Of a stretch of DNA of 64,000 nucleotides, positions 33,577 to 42,225 are shown piece after piece. Each line of letters starts with the position of its first letter. The stretch's first letter is position 1. The notes beneath the pieces were generated by a model that had not been told where the DNA came from, ran no database searches, and saw only the letters and a program-made list of their open reading frames with translations. Both the position numbers and the translations under genes were made by a program. This DNA is from Pacificimonas sp036351775 (lineage in GTDB: Bacteria > Pseudomonadota > Alphaproteobacteria > Sphingomonadales > Sphingomonadaceae), in the NCBI GenBank assembly GCA_036351775.1, contig JAZBPX010000028.1, positions 1-64,000 of the forward strand, given 5' to 3'.

Positions 33577-35006
33577 CGGACCAGGCGGCGCAGGCCACCT
33601 TCTCAAAGGCGCTGGGGACGATCCACTTCGTCGGAATCGGCGGCATTGGCATGTCAGGCATCGCCGAGGTGATGCATAACCTGGGCTTCAAGGTTCAGGG
33701 CAGCGATATTGCCGAAGGCGCGGTTGTCGAAGGGCTGCGCGAGAAAGGCATTACCGTTCATGTCGGTCACAAGGCCGACAATGTGGACGGGGTATCGGTT
33801 GTCGTGGTTTCCACGGCGATCAAGCGCGGCAACCCCGAGGTGGAAGCGGCGCTGGACAAGCGCGTGCCTGTCGTGCGGCGCGCGGAAATGCTCGCCGAGC
33901 TGATGCGCCTGAAGTCGAACGTCGCGGTCGCCGGTACGCACGGCAAGACCACGACGACGTCGATGGTCGCGGCGCTGCTGGACAGCGGCGGGCTGGACCC
34001 CACGGTCATCAACGGCGGCATCATCAACGTCTACGGCACGAATGCGCGGCTTGGGTCGAGCGACTGGATGGTCGTGGAGGCCGACGAGAGCGACGGGTCG
34101 TTCCTGCGCCTGCCGCCGACGCTGGCCATCGTAACCAATATCGATGCCGAGCATCTGGACCATTACGGCGATTTCGACGCCATCAAGAAGGCGTTCGTGG
34201 AGTTCGTCGAGCATGTGCCGTTTTACGGCGCGGCGTTCCTGTGCATCGACGACAAGGATGTACAGGCCGTGCTGCCGCAGGTGCGGGACCGGCGTATCGT
34301 ACCCTATGGCTTTTCCGCGCAGGCCGATATTCGCGGCGAGAATGTGCGGCCTATTCCCGACGGCAACCGGTTCGATGTGACACTGCGCGGCCGTGATGGC
34401 GGGACACGCAAGATCGAGGACATCTTCCTGCCCATGCCGGGGCGGCATAATGTGCAGAACGCGCTGTCCGCCATCGGGATCGCGGTCGAACTCGGCATCA
34501 ATGACCAGTCGATCAAGGAAGGCTTTGCCCGGTTCCGGGGCGTGAAGCGGCGCTTTACCCGCGTAGGCGAAGTCGATGGGGCGACCGTCATCGACGATTA
34601 CGGTCACCATCCCATCGAGATCAAAGCGGTCCTGCAGGCGGCAAGCGAAAGCGCGAAGGGCCGTGTGATCGCGGTCTGCCAGCCGCACCGCTACACCCGC
34701 CTGCGCGATCATATGGACGAATTCGCGACCTGCTTTAACGATGCCGACCGCGTGTACCTGACGCCGGTTTACGAGGCGGGTGAAGATCCCATCGAGGGCG
34801 TGAGTTCGGAGGCGCTGGCCGACCGGCTGCGAAAGGCCGGACATCGCAAGGTGGGGATGGTCGCGGATGCGGAGGACCTGGCGCGGACATTATCGGAGGT
34901 GATCCGGCCGGATGACCGCATCATCTGCCTGGGTGCGGGCGATATTACAAAGTGGGCCGCAGGGCTGGCGGATACGATCCGGCTGGTGCGGCGGGGGGAC
35001 ATTTGA
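33573..35006 (+). CDS. murC: UDP-MurNAc:L-alanine ligase MurC
   Basis: A 477-residue ligase making the first peptide bond of the stem. The N-terminal UDP site IHFVGIGGIGMSGIAEV, P-loop AGTHGKTTTTSM (about residue 115) and the DDYGHHPIEI motif are present. It is the last gene before the 175-base repeat-containing gap that separates murB. The upstream overlap with murG is ATGA. Confidence 0.96.
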   Translation: MTDQAAQATFSKALGTIHFVGIGGIGMSGIAEVMHNLGFKVQGSDIAEGAVVEGLREKGITVHVGHKADNVDGVSVVVVSTAIKRGNPEVEAALDKRVPVVRRAEMLAELMRLKSNVAVAGTHGKTTTTSMVAALLDSGGLDPTVINGGIINVYGTNARLGSSDWMVVEADESDGSFLRLPPTLAIVTNIDAEHLDHYGDFDAIKKAFVEFVEHVPFYGAAFLCIDDKDVQAVLPQVRDRRIVPYGFSAQADIRGENVRPIPDGNRFDVTLRGRDGGTRKIEDIFLPMPGRHNVQNALSAIGIAVELGINDQSIKEGFARFRGVKRRFTRVGEVDGATVIDDYGHHPIEIKAVLQAASESAKGRVIAVCQPHRYTRLRDHMDEFATCFNDADRVYLTPVYEAGEDPIEGVSSEALADRLRKAGHRKVGMVADAEDLARTLSEVIRPDDRIICLGAGDITKWAAGLADTIRLVRRGDI

Positions 35007-35038
35007 TGGGCTTTGTCAGGCTACTCGCTGCTGCCGGA

Positions 35039-35157
35039 CCCCCCTCCACCACGCTGCGCGCGGTCCCCCTCCCCCATATTGGGGGAGGAAGGGGTGGCAC
35101 CTTCCTCCCCAGCAGGGGGAGGGGGACCGCAGCCGCAGGCTGTGGGGGAGGGGGGTT
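35039..35157. repeat. G-rich REPIN-like palindrome between murC and murB
   Basis: Two inverted G-rich units (outer ends CCCCCCTCCACCAC and TGGGGGAGGGGGG) flank CTCCCCCAT/ATTGGGGGAG and CTCCCCAGCA/GGGGGAG hairpins and a GAAGGGGTGGCACCTTC stem. The unit matches the ones bracketing DUF559 at 1-49 and 411-470. Runs of G on the coding strand (G5-A-G5 ... G5-A-G6) could also fold as a quadruplex in DNA or RNA. Confidence 0.85.
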
Positions 35158-35181
35158 TGGCGGTTGCCGGACGATGGTCTC

Positions 35182-36081
35182 TTGACCGCTCTACCTACAC
35201 CGCGCGGAAAGCTGACCGAGAGGGGGCGGCTGGACAATTTTACCTGGTTTCGCACGGGCGGACCGGCGGACTGGCTGTTCGAGCCAGAGGATGCCGATGA
35301 TCTGGCGGCGTTTCTGAAGGGGTTGCCCAGCGATGTGCCTGTCATGCCGATTGGCGTGGGGTCGAACATGATCGTGCGGTCAGGCGGCGTGCCGGGGGTT
35401 GTCGTTCGGCTGTCCAAGGCGTTCGCGACGGTTGCGGTCGAGGACAGTCACCGCGTGCGGTCCGGCGGGCGGGCGATGGGGATCCAGACGGCGAGTGCTG
35501 CGCGCGATGCCGGGATTGCCGGTCTGGAATTCCTGAGCGGGATTCCGGGTACGGCGGGCGGCGCGGTGCGGATGAACGCCGGCGCCTATGGCGACGAGAC
35601 GAAGGACGTCCTGGTCGAGGCCACGGTCGTGCGGCGGGACGGCGCGATGGAGACGCTGGCGGTGGATGCGCTGGGCTTTCGCTATCGGCATTCGAACCTC
35701 GGGCCGGGCGATATCGTCGTCGAGGCGCTGTGGCAGGGGCGGCCGGGCGATCCGGATGCGATCGGCGCGCGCATGGACGAGATCAACGAGAAGCGCGAAG
35801 CGTCGCAGCCGACGCGCACGCAGACCGGCGGCTCGACCTTCAAGAACCCGGACGGCGGCAAGGCGTGGGAACTGATCGACCGGGCCGGGTGCCGGGGCCT
35901 CGAGATGAACGGGGCGATGGTGAGCGAGAAGCATACCAACTTCCTGATCAATACCGGCACGGCCGGCGGCGACGATATCGAGGATCTGGGCGAGGAAGTG
36001 CGGCGGCGCGTGAAAGCGGACTCGGGCGTGGACCTGACCTGGGAAATACAGCGCGTCGGCCGGCGGGCGGAGCCCTCGTGA
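35182..36081 (+). CDS. murB: UDP-N-acetylenolpyruvoylglucosamine reductase MurB
   Basis: A roughly 299-residue FAD enzyme reducing UDP-GlcNAc-enolpyruvate to UDP-MurNAc. The TTG at 35182 is chosen because it yields MTALPTPRGKLTERG; an in-frame TTG at 35164 lies nearer the G-rich repeat. FAD motif IGVGSNMIVRSGG and catalytic TGGSTFKNPDGGKAW appear at their usual spacing. No MurA gene is nearby. The start region overlaps the edge of the repeat's G-run. It overlaps ddl by GTGA. Confidence 0.93.
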   Translation: MTALPTPRGKLTERGRLDNFTWFRTGGPADWLFEPEDADDLAAFLKGLPSDVPVMPIGVGSNMIVRSGGVPGVVVRLSKAFATVAVEDSHRVRSGGRAMGIQTASAARDAGIAGLEFLSGIPGTAGGAVRMNAGAYGDETKDVLVEATVVRRDGAMETLAVDALGFRYRHSNLGPGDIVVEALWQGRPGDPDAIGARMDEINEKREASQPTRTQTGGSTFKNPDGGKAWELIDRAGCRGLEMNGAMVSEKHTNFLINTGTAGGDDIEDLGEEVRRRVKADSGVDLTWEIQRVGRRAEPS

Positions 36082-37001
36082 AGGTCGCGGTTCTGATGGG
36101 CGGCTGGTCCGCCGAGCGGGAAGTCTCGCTGATGTCGGGCCGGGATGTCGCCAAGGCTTGCCGCGCGCTCGGCCATGAGACGGTCGAGGTGGACATGGAC
36201 CGGAACGTCGCGGCGGTGCTGGGCGGTATCCGGCCCGACGTGGTGTTCAACGCGCTGCACGGCGTGCCGGGCGAGGATGGGACGGTGCAGGGCCTGCTCG
36301 ACCTGATGCAGATTCCGTACACGCATTCGGGGCTGGCCGCGTCGGTCGTGGCCATCGACAAGGAGCTGACCAAGCGCGTGCTGGTGCCTGCGGGGATCCG
36401 CATGCCGGAAGGTCAGATCGTCACGAGCGAAAGCCTCTTTGCGGGCGATCCTTTACCGCGGCCCTATGTGCTGAAGCCTGTTAACGAGGGGTCATCGGTG
36501 GGGATCGCGATTGTTACCGCGGAATCGAACTACGGCTCGCCGATCGGGCGCGGCGTGCCGGGGCCTTGGCAGGAGTTCGAGACGCTGCTGGCCGAGCCGT
36601 TCGTGGGGACGCGGGAGCTGACCGTGGCGGTGCTGGCGGGGGTACCGCTGGCGGTGACCGAGCTGAAACCGAAGCGCGGCTTTTACGATTACGAGGCGAA
36701 ATATACCGACGGGCTGACCGAGCATCAGTGCCCGGCGGATCTGCCGGATGCGGTAGCAGAGGCGGCGATGGAGATCGCGCTGCGGGCGCACAAGCTGCTG
36801 GGGTGCCTGGGGGTCAGCCGGTCGGATTTCCGCTATGATGACGGCGCGGGGCCGGACGGGCTGTGGCTGCTTGAGATCAACACCCAGCCGGGGATGACGC
36901 CGCTGAGCCTGGTGCCGGAACAGGGCAGGCATGTGGGCCTGAGCTACGAGGAGCTGGTGCAGCAGATCATCGACAAGGCGATGGAAGAACGGGGCGGCTG
37001 A
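36078..37001 (+). CDS. ddl: D-alanine:D-alanine ligase
   Basis: A 307-residue ATP-grasp ligase supplying the D-Ala-D-Ala used by MurF. The GTG at 36078 gives VKVAVLMGGWSAEREVSL, the family start; longer upstream frames come from the opposite reading of murB. Conserved strings include LKPVNEGSSVGI, TELKPKRGFYDYEAKYTDG and the magnesium site LLEINTQPGMT. ftsQ follows after two bases. Confidence 0.95.
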   Translation: MKVAVLMGGWSAEREVSLMSGRDVAKACRALGHETVEVDMDRNVAAVLGGIRPDVVFNALHGVPGEDGTVQGLLDLMQIPYTHSGLAASVVAIDKELTKRVLVPAGIRMPEGQIVTSESLFAGDPLPRPYVLKPVNEGSSVGIAIVTAESNYGSPIGRGVPGPWQEFETLLAEPFVGTRELTVAVLAGVPLAVTELKPKRGFYDYEAKYTDGLTEHQCPADLPDAVAEAAMEIALRAHKLLGCLGVSRSDFRYDDGAGPDGLWLLEINTQPGMTPLSLVPEQGRHVGLSYEELVQQIIDKAMEERGG

Positions 37002-37003
37002 GA

Positions 37004-37897
37004 ATGGCTGAGCGGGCGGTTCTGAAACGGGGAAAGACGAAACCGGCGAAGCGGGCGAGCGCGCGCAAGACGGCGAAACCGCGGCGGCGGACGGCGAAGC
37101 GGGGTTCGAAGCGGGGCGCGAAACGGCGGGCGAGCCCAATCCTGCTGCCGCTCGGCGTGGCGGGACTGGCGGCAGCGGCGCTGGGCGCGGCGTGGCTGTA
37201 CGGCCTGCCCGACCGGCTGTGGTATGCGAGCGCGAACCTGGTGGCGAACGCCGGCTTTGCCGTGGACGATGTCGAGGTGCGCGGGGCGGACCGGCTGCAG
37301 CGGCTGCCGGTCTATACGGCGGCGCTGGACGGGGCGTCGGATTCGATGCTGCTGGTCGATCTGGATACGGTGAGAGGGCGACTGGAAGCGCTGCCGTGGG
37401 TGGAGAATGCGAGCGTGTCGCGGGCGCTGCCCAACCGCCTGATCATCGATATTGATGAGCGGGTGCCGGCCGCGATCTGGCAGAATGACGGCGGTTACCG
37501 CCTGATCGACCGCAATGGACATGTGCTGCAGACGACGGGGCTGGAGGCGTTTACCGGCCTGCCGTTCATCGTCGATGACGGCGCGAACGAGGAAGTCGAG
37601 CCGCTGCTGGCGCTCTTGGGCGATTTCCCGGCGGTCGAGGAGGCGCTGTACGCCGCGACGTGGCGGGGCGAACGGCGCTGGGACTTCGAACTGCGGACCG
37701 GTGAGCGGCTGCTGCTGCCAGAGGGCGAAGATGCGGCGCGGGCGGCGCTGGCGAACTTTACCCGCATCGACCGGTCTACGGGGCTAACGGGACGCGGCTT
37801 CGCGACCATCGATTTCCGGGTGCCGGACCAGATGGTGATCCGGGTATCGCGGGAGCCGGGCGCGGGCTTCGACACGCTCGACGCGACGGAGATCTGA
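37004..37897 (+). CDS. ftsQ: Cell division protein FtsQ
   Basis: A 297-residue bitopic divisome protein linking FtsA/FtsZ assembly with FtsL/B/W/I. The first 40 residues are strongly basic (RGSKRGAKRRAS). A membrane helix (about residues 46-68) precedes the POTRA domain: VDDVEVRGADRLQ, LVDLDTVRGRLEALPWVENASV and the VxxxxPAAIW-type VPAAIW. The basic tail is longer than in enterobacteria and may contact DNA or phospholipid; this is inference. Confidence 0.9.
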   Translation: MAERAVLKRGKTKPAKRASARKTAKPRRRTAKRGSKRGAKRRASPILLPLGVAGLAAAALGAAWLYGLPDRLWYASANLVANAGFAVDDVEVRGADRLQRLPVYTAALDGASDSMLLVDLDTVRGRLEALPWVENASVSRALPNRLIIDIDERVPAAIWQNDGGYRLIDRNGHVLQTTGLEAFTGLPFIVDDGANEEVEPLLALLGDFPAVEEALYAATWRGERRWDFELRTGERLLLPEGEDAARAALANFTRIDRSTGLTGRGFATIDFRVPDQMVIRVSREPGAGFDTLDATEI

Positions 37898-37903
37898 GCA
37901 GCG

Positions 37904-39172
37904 ATGCTGGGCAAACGCACAAAGGCCAAGCCGCGCGCTGAGCGGATTATCGCGGCGCTGGACGTGGGATCGTCGAAGGTCACGACCGCGATTGCGGTAA
38001 CGGGCCCCGATGAAGCGGTGCCGCGCATCATCGGCAGTCACCAAATGCGCTGCGGCGGCCTGCAGAACGGAATCGTGGTCGACCTGAAAGCGGCGGAGAA
38101 GGCCATTCGCGTGGCGGTGGACCGAGCGGAGCGTTCGGCGGATACGCTGATCGACGAGGTTGTCATCGGTATCTCCGCAGGCGGACTGGAAGCGGATGTC
38201 GAGACGGTCGAAATCCCCATTTCCGGCCAGCGCGTCGAAGAGGGTGACCTTGAAACGCTGCGCCAGCAGGCCGTGGCGAGCATCAATCCCGGTGAACGCG
38301 CGGTGCTGCATGCCACGTCGGCGCTCTATTCGATCGACGGGCAGGGCGAGGTTCTGAACCCGATCGGGCTGCACGCGCATACACTGGGTGCGGCGATCCA
38401 TCTGGTGATGGTGGACAGCGCGCCGCTGAAGAACCTCGACCGGGCCGTGCGATCGGCCGACCTGGACGTCGCGGCGGTTATGGCCGCTCCGCTGGCGAGT
38501 GCCTCTGCCTGTCTGTCCAAGGAAGAGCGGGAGATCGGCGTGGCGCTGGTCGAGATCGGGGCGGGCGTGACGAACGTGGCGGTGTTCGCGCGGGGGATGC
38601 TCGCCGGGTTCTCCTCGATCCCGACGGGCGGCGCGGACGTGACGGATGACGTGGCCAATGCCCTTGGCACACCGCGCCTGTCGGCCGAGCGACTGAAGGC
38701 GCTGAAGGGATCGGCCAGCGCGCTGCCGCGCGATAATCACGAACTGATCGATGTGCCCACCATCGCGAACCCCGACGAGGTGGTGCGGCGTCCGCGCGCC
38801 GAACTGGTCCAGGCGATCCGGACGCGGCTCGATATCCTGTTCGGCCAGGTGTCGGAACGCTTCGAGGAGATCGGCTTCGTCGGTCCGCGCGCCAACCAGG
38901 TCGTGCTGACCGGGGGCGGCGCGGCACTAACCGGTATTTCGGACTATGCCGAGGGAATGCTGGGGCGGCGCGTTCGGATCGGAACGCCGCGCGGCGTTGC
39001 CGACCTGCCGGAGGCGCAGATGGGTCCGGCCTATTCGGCGCTGATCGGCCTGCTACTGCGCGCCGCAGACGATGATCCGCAGGCTTTCGAGCCGGGCGTT
39101 GCCATGACCGCGAAGTCGGCGGGCGGCGGCGCCTTGGGACGGATGCTCCACCGTTTGCGCGAGAATTTCTGA
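37904..39172 (+). CDS. ftsA: Cell division actin-like protein FtsA
   Basis: A 422-residue actin-fold ATPase tethering FtsZ to the membrane. N-terminal phosphate-1 motif AALDVGSSKVTTAIAV, the connect region, phosphate-2 VEIGAGVTNVAVF and adenosine motif VLTGGGAALTGI are present. The C-terminus ends with the amphipathic helix ALGRMLHRLRENF, which inserts in the membrane. A 99-base gap with GANTC sites separates it from ftsZ. Confidence 0.95.
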   Translation: MLGKRTKAKPRAERIIAALDVGSSKVTTAIAVTGPDEAVPRIIGSHQMRCGGLQNGIVVDLKAAEKAIRVAVDRAERSADTLIDEVVIGISAGGLEADVETVEIPISGQRVEEGDLETLRQQAVASINPGERAVLHATSALYSIDGQGEVLNPIGLHAHTLGAAIHLVMVDSAPLKNLDRAVRSADLDVAAVMAAPLASASACLSKEEREIGVALVEIGAGVTNVAVFARGMLAGFSSIPTGGADVTDDVANALGTPRLSAERLKALKGSASALPRDNHELIDVPTIANPDEVVRRPRAELVQAIRTRLDILFGQVSERFEEIGFVGPRANQVVLTGGGAALTGISDYAEGMLGRRVRIGTPRGVADLPEAQMGPAYSALIGLLLRAADDDPQAFEPGVAMTAKSAGGGALGRMLHRLRENF

Positions 39173-39212
39173 CATGCGGACCGAACCCATCCGCAGTTTT
39201 TTCAAGAAAGGG

Positions 39213-39235
39213 GATTCACGGCGACTCGTGGATTC
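39213..39235 (+). promoter_or_regulatory. Three GANTC sites upstream of ftsZ
   Basis: GATTC (39213), GACTC (39223) and GATTC (39231) fall within 23 bases, in the ftsA-ftsZ gap. GANTC is the CcrM adenine-methylation site, read by GcrA in alphaproteobacteria. In Caulobacter, ftsZ expression is raised by such methylation. A GGGAGGAA ribosome site precedes ftsZ further on. Confidence 0.55.
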
Positions 39236-39271
39236 TGTAGGGTTTCAGAGAATATTGGGAGGAACGTCGCC

Positions 39272-40861
39272 ATGGTCGCCTTTGAACGTCCGGAACTGAC
39301 CGAACTGAAACCCCGGATCACCGTTATCGGTGTGGGCGGCGCGGGCGGAAACGCCGTTGCGAACATGATCGAAAGCGATCTGGAGGGTGTCGAGTTCGTC
39401 GTGGCGAACACCGACGCGCAGGCGCTCGCAGCGTCTGCCGCCGGAACCCGCATCCAGCTCGGTCACAAGATTACGCAGGGGCTCGGGGCCGGGGCACGGC
39501 CCGAGATCGGACGCGCTGCCGCGGAGGAAAATGCCAGCGAGATCGAAGCGGCGCTGGAAGGCTCGCACATGTGCTTCATTACCGCCGGGATGGGCGGCGG
39601 CACGGGCACGGGCGCAGCGCCGGTGATCGCGCAGACGGCGCGCGAACGCGGTATCCTGACTGTCGGCGTGGTGACGAAGCCGTTCAGCTTCGAGGGGGCC
39701 AAGCGCTCCCGCGCGGCGGAAAGCGGGATCGCGGAGCTGCAAAAACACGTCGATACACTGATCGTGATTCCGAACCAGAACCTGTTCCTGATCGCGGACC
39801 CCAAGACGACGTTCAAGCAGGCGTTCGAGCTGGCGGACCAGGTGCTGCACCAGGGCGTGCGCGGGATCACCGACCTGATGATGATGCCGGGCCTCATTAA
39901 TCTCGATTTCGCCGATGTGCGGACGGTCATGTCCGAAATGGGCAAGGCGATGATGGGCACCGGCGAAGCGGACGGCGAAAACCGCGCCATCGAGGCGGCG
40001 AACAAGGCCGTGTCGAACCCGCTGCTGGACGAGGTGTCGCTGCGCGGGGCCAAGGCGCTTCTCATCAACATTACCGGCGGCGACGATATGGGTCTGATGG
40101 AGGTCGACGAGGCCGCCAATCACATCCGCGACATGGTCGATGCCGATGCGAACATCATCTTTGGCAGCGCGTTCAACCCCGACCTAGACGGGAAGCTGCG
40201 CGTGTCTGTCGTGGCGACGGGCATCGATGCCGCGGCTGGCGGTGCGCGCGACGAGGGTGAGCGGCCGCGCGCGACCTTCGGCACGGTATCGAGCGGCTTT
40301 GGCACCATGGCGCCTGCCGTCACGACACCGAAAGCCGTTGTCGCGGCGGAGGCGGTTGCCGCCGAGCCAGCTCCGGAAGCCGAAGCGGCGGAAGAGCCGG
40401 GCATGGTGGACGAACCCGCCGCGGCCCATGCGTCTGAAGCGGCCCCGTCCATGGCCTTTGACGAGCCGACCCCTGAGGAGCCCATTCTCGACGACCCTTC
40501 TGCCGAAGACGAGCGGGCGGCGAGCAATGTCATGCCGCTGCGGATGCCGACGCCGGAGCCGCCGGTTGTGGAAGCCGACGCGCCTGCCGTGATGCCGACC
40601 GCCGCAGCGCCTGCGATCGAAGAAGACGAGCCCTATCGGCCCATGTCCGCCGATCTGCCGCGCGCCATCGACCCAACGCCCGCGGAAGACCCTGTCCCCG
40701 CCCGTGGGCCGAGCCTGTTCGAGCGCATGACGGCCATCGGCCGCGGCGGCGCGAAAGTCAAGGAAACGCGCAAGGATCTGTTCGGCGAGGACGGCAAGAA
40801 GGACGCGGGCGAGGACCCGATGGACATCCCCGCCTTCTTCAAGCAGCAGGTCAACGATTAG
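39272..40861 (+). CDS. ftsZ: Cell division tubulin-like GTPase FtsZ
   Basis: A 529-residue GTPase forming the Z-ring. The N-terminal GVGGAGGNAVANM, the tubulin signature GGGTGTG at residues 108-114 and the T7 loop NLDFADVRTVM are intact. After the C-terminal globular domain (about residue 320) comes a long Ala/Glu/Pro-rich linker of about 180 residues, then the conserved tail DPMDIPAFFKQQ. Such long linkers are typical of alphaproteobacteria and regulate the spacing of filaments from the membrane. It is well expressed-looking: strong GGGAGGAA site, own promoter region likely. Confidence 0.97.
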   Translation: MVAFERPELTELKPRITVIGVGGAGGNAVANMIESDLEGVEFVVANTDAQALAASAAGTRIQLGHKITQGLGAGARPEIGRAAAEENASEIEAALEGSHMCFITAGMGGGTGTGAAPVIAQTARERGILTVGVVTKPFSFEGAKRSRAAESGIAELQKHVDTLIVIPNQNLFLIADPKTTFKQAFELADQVLHQGVRGITDLMMMPGLINLDFADVRTVMSEMGKAMMGTGEADGENRAIEAANKAVSNPLLDEVSLRGAKALLINITGGDDMGLMEVDEAANHIRDMVDADANIIFGSAFNPDLDGKLRVSVVATGIDAAAGGARDEGERPRATFGTVSSGFGTMAPAVTTPKAVVAAEAVAAEPAPEAEAAEEPGMVDEPAAAHASEAAPSMAFDEPTPEEPILDDPSAEDERAASNVMPLRMPTPEPPVVEADAPAVMPTAAAPAIEEDEPYRPMSADLPRAIDPTPAEDPVPARGPSLFERMTAIGRGGAKVKETRKDLFGEDGKKDAGEDPMDIPAFFKQQVND

Positions 40862-40868
40862 GGCTGGT

Positions 40869-40896
40869 AGCGGCGGCGGGGCCTAACCCCTCCGCT
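40869..40896 (+). terminator. Possible hairpin after ftsZ
   Basis: AGCGG...GGGG pairs with CCCC...CCGCT (40869-40873 with 40892-40896; GGGG/CCCC inside). No T tract follows, so termination would need another factor. It is the only structure in the short ftsZ-racemase gap. Confidence 0.35.
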
Positions 40897-40966
40897 AGTT
40901 GTCCCGGCACCGCTCACGCTGCCTAAGGTTCGTTCAATCGAACGCTTGGGCAGAGGATTACGAAGC

Positions 40967-42088
40967 ATGGCCGGACCGCTAACGGGACTTCGCATTATCG
41001 AGATGGCCGGGATCGGGCCGGGGCCGTTTTGCGGCATGATGCTGGCCGACCACGGGGCCGAGGTGATCCGCATCGACCGGCCCGGCGCGCGGCCGGAGCC
41101 GGTGCTGGGGCGGAACCGGAAGTCGGTGGTCTGTAACGTCAAGACGCCCGAGGGCATCGCCGTCGTAAAGAAGCTGGTCGAAGGGGCGGACGGCTTTTTC
41201 GAGGGGCTGCGGCCGGGCGTGACGGAGCGGCTGGGGCTGGGTCCGGACGAGTTGATCGGGCTGAACCCGAAGCTGGTCTACGGGCGCATGACGGGCTGGG
41301 GCCAGTATGGCAGCTATGCGCAGGCCGCCGGGCACGACATCAACTATATCGCGTTGTCGGGCGCGCTGCATGGTTATGGCCGCGCGGGCGGAAAGCCGAC
41401 GCCGCCGATCAATATGGTGGGCGATTTCGGCGGCGGCGGCATGATGCTGGCGTTCGGGATGGTGTCGGCGCTGCTGCACGCGCAGAAGACCGGCGAGGGG
41501 CAGGTGATCGACTGCGCGATGACCGACGGGTCGGCGGTGCTGACGGGCATGATCTGGGGCATGTACGGTGCCGGGATGTGGCGCGACGAGCGCGGCGTGA
41601 ACCTCCTCGATACCGGCGCGCATTTCTACGACACCTACGAGACGAAGGACGGCAAGCATGTGTCCATCGGCTCGATCGAACCGCAATTCTATGCCGAGTT
41701 GCGGCGGCTGGCGGGGCTGGATGACGAGGCGTGGGACGCGCAGATGGACCCGAAGGGCTGGCCGGACCTGAAGGAGAAGATTGCGGGCGTTTTCAAGACA
41801 AAGACGCGCGATGAGTGGGATGCCCTGATGGCGGAGACGGACGTGTGCTACGCGCCGGTGCTGTCGCTTTCGGAGGCGCCGGTCCATCCGCACAACAAGG
41901 AGCGCGGGACATTTGTCGAGGTTGGCGGGATGGTGAACCCCGCGCCCGCGCCGCGCTATTCGAAGACGAAAGTGCCGACGCCCGAAGCGCCGCCAGCGAC
42001 CGGGTCATCGACGGATGATCTGCTGGGCGAACTCGGCTATTCGGCGGACGAGATTGCCGCGCTGCGCGAGAAGAAGGCGGTGGCGTAA
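40967..42088 (+). CDS. Alpha-methylacyl-CoA racemase / CaiB-BaiF family
   Basis: A 373-residue family III CoA-transferase-like protein. The start at 40967 is chosen for MAGPLTGLRIIEMAGIGPGPF; a TTG seven codons upstream is less likely. AGHDINYIALSG contains the racemase histidine and GDFGGGGMM the aspartate, the two residues that exchange the alpha proton in MCR/AMACR enzymes. It would racemise 2-methylacyl-CoA esters, for example during branched-chain or sterol side-chain breakdown; the neighbours do not fix the substrate. Confidence 0.9.
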   Translation: MAGPLTGLRIIEMAGIGPGPFCGMMLADHGAEVIRIDRPGARPEPVLGRNRKSVVCNVKTPEGIAVVKKLVEGADGFFEGLRPGVTERLGLGPDELIGLNPKLVYGRMTGWGQYGSYAQAAGHDINYIALSGALHGYGRAGGKPTPPINMVGDFGGGGMMLAFGMVSALLHAQKTGEGQVIDCAMTDGSAVLTGMIWGMYGAGMWRDERGVNLLDTGAHFYDTYETKDGKHVSIGSIEPQFYAELRRLAGLDDEAWDAQMDPKGWPDLKEKIAGVFKTKTRDEWDALMAETDVCYAPVLSLSEAPVHPHNKERGTFVEVGGMVNPAPAPRYSKTKVPTPEAPPATGSSTDDLLGELGYSADEIAALREKKAVA

Positions 42089-42123
42089 GCGCGGGCTGGC
42101 GGCCGGTCAGGCTCACGGGATTT

Positions 42124-42200
42124 GTCATCCTGAACTTGTTTCAGGATCCAGATCCTGGCGCAGCGTAGACGTTTGGATCCTGAAACGAGTTCAGGATGAC
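42124..42200. repeat. REPIN-like element, GTCATCCTGAAC family
   Basis: GTCATCCTGAACTTG...CAGGATCC on the left is inverted as GGATCCTGAAA...TTCAGGATGAC on the right, a nearly perfect palindrome. It lies between the convergent racemase and ATP12 genes and could terminate transcription from both sides. Confidence 0.85.
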
Positions 42201-42225
42201 GGTTTTGTTGGAGGGGACCGCCTGC

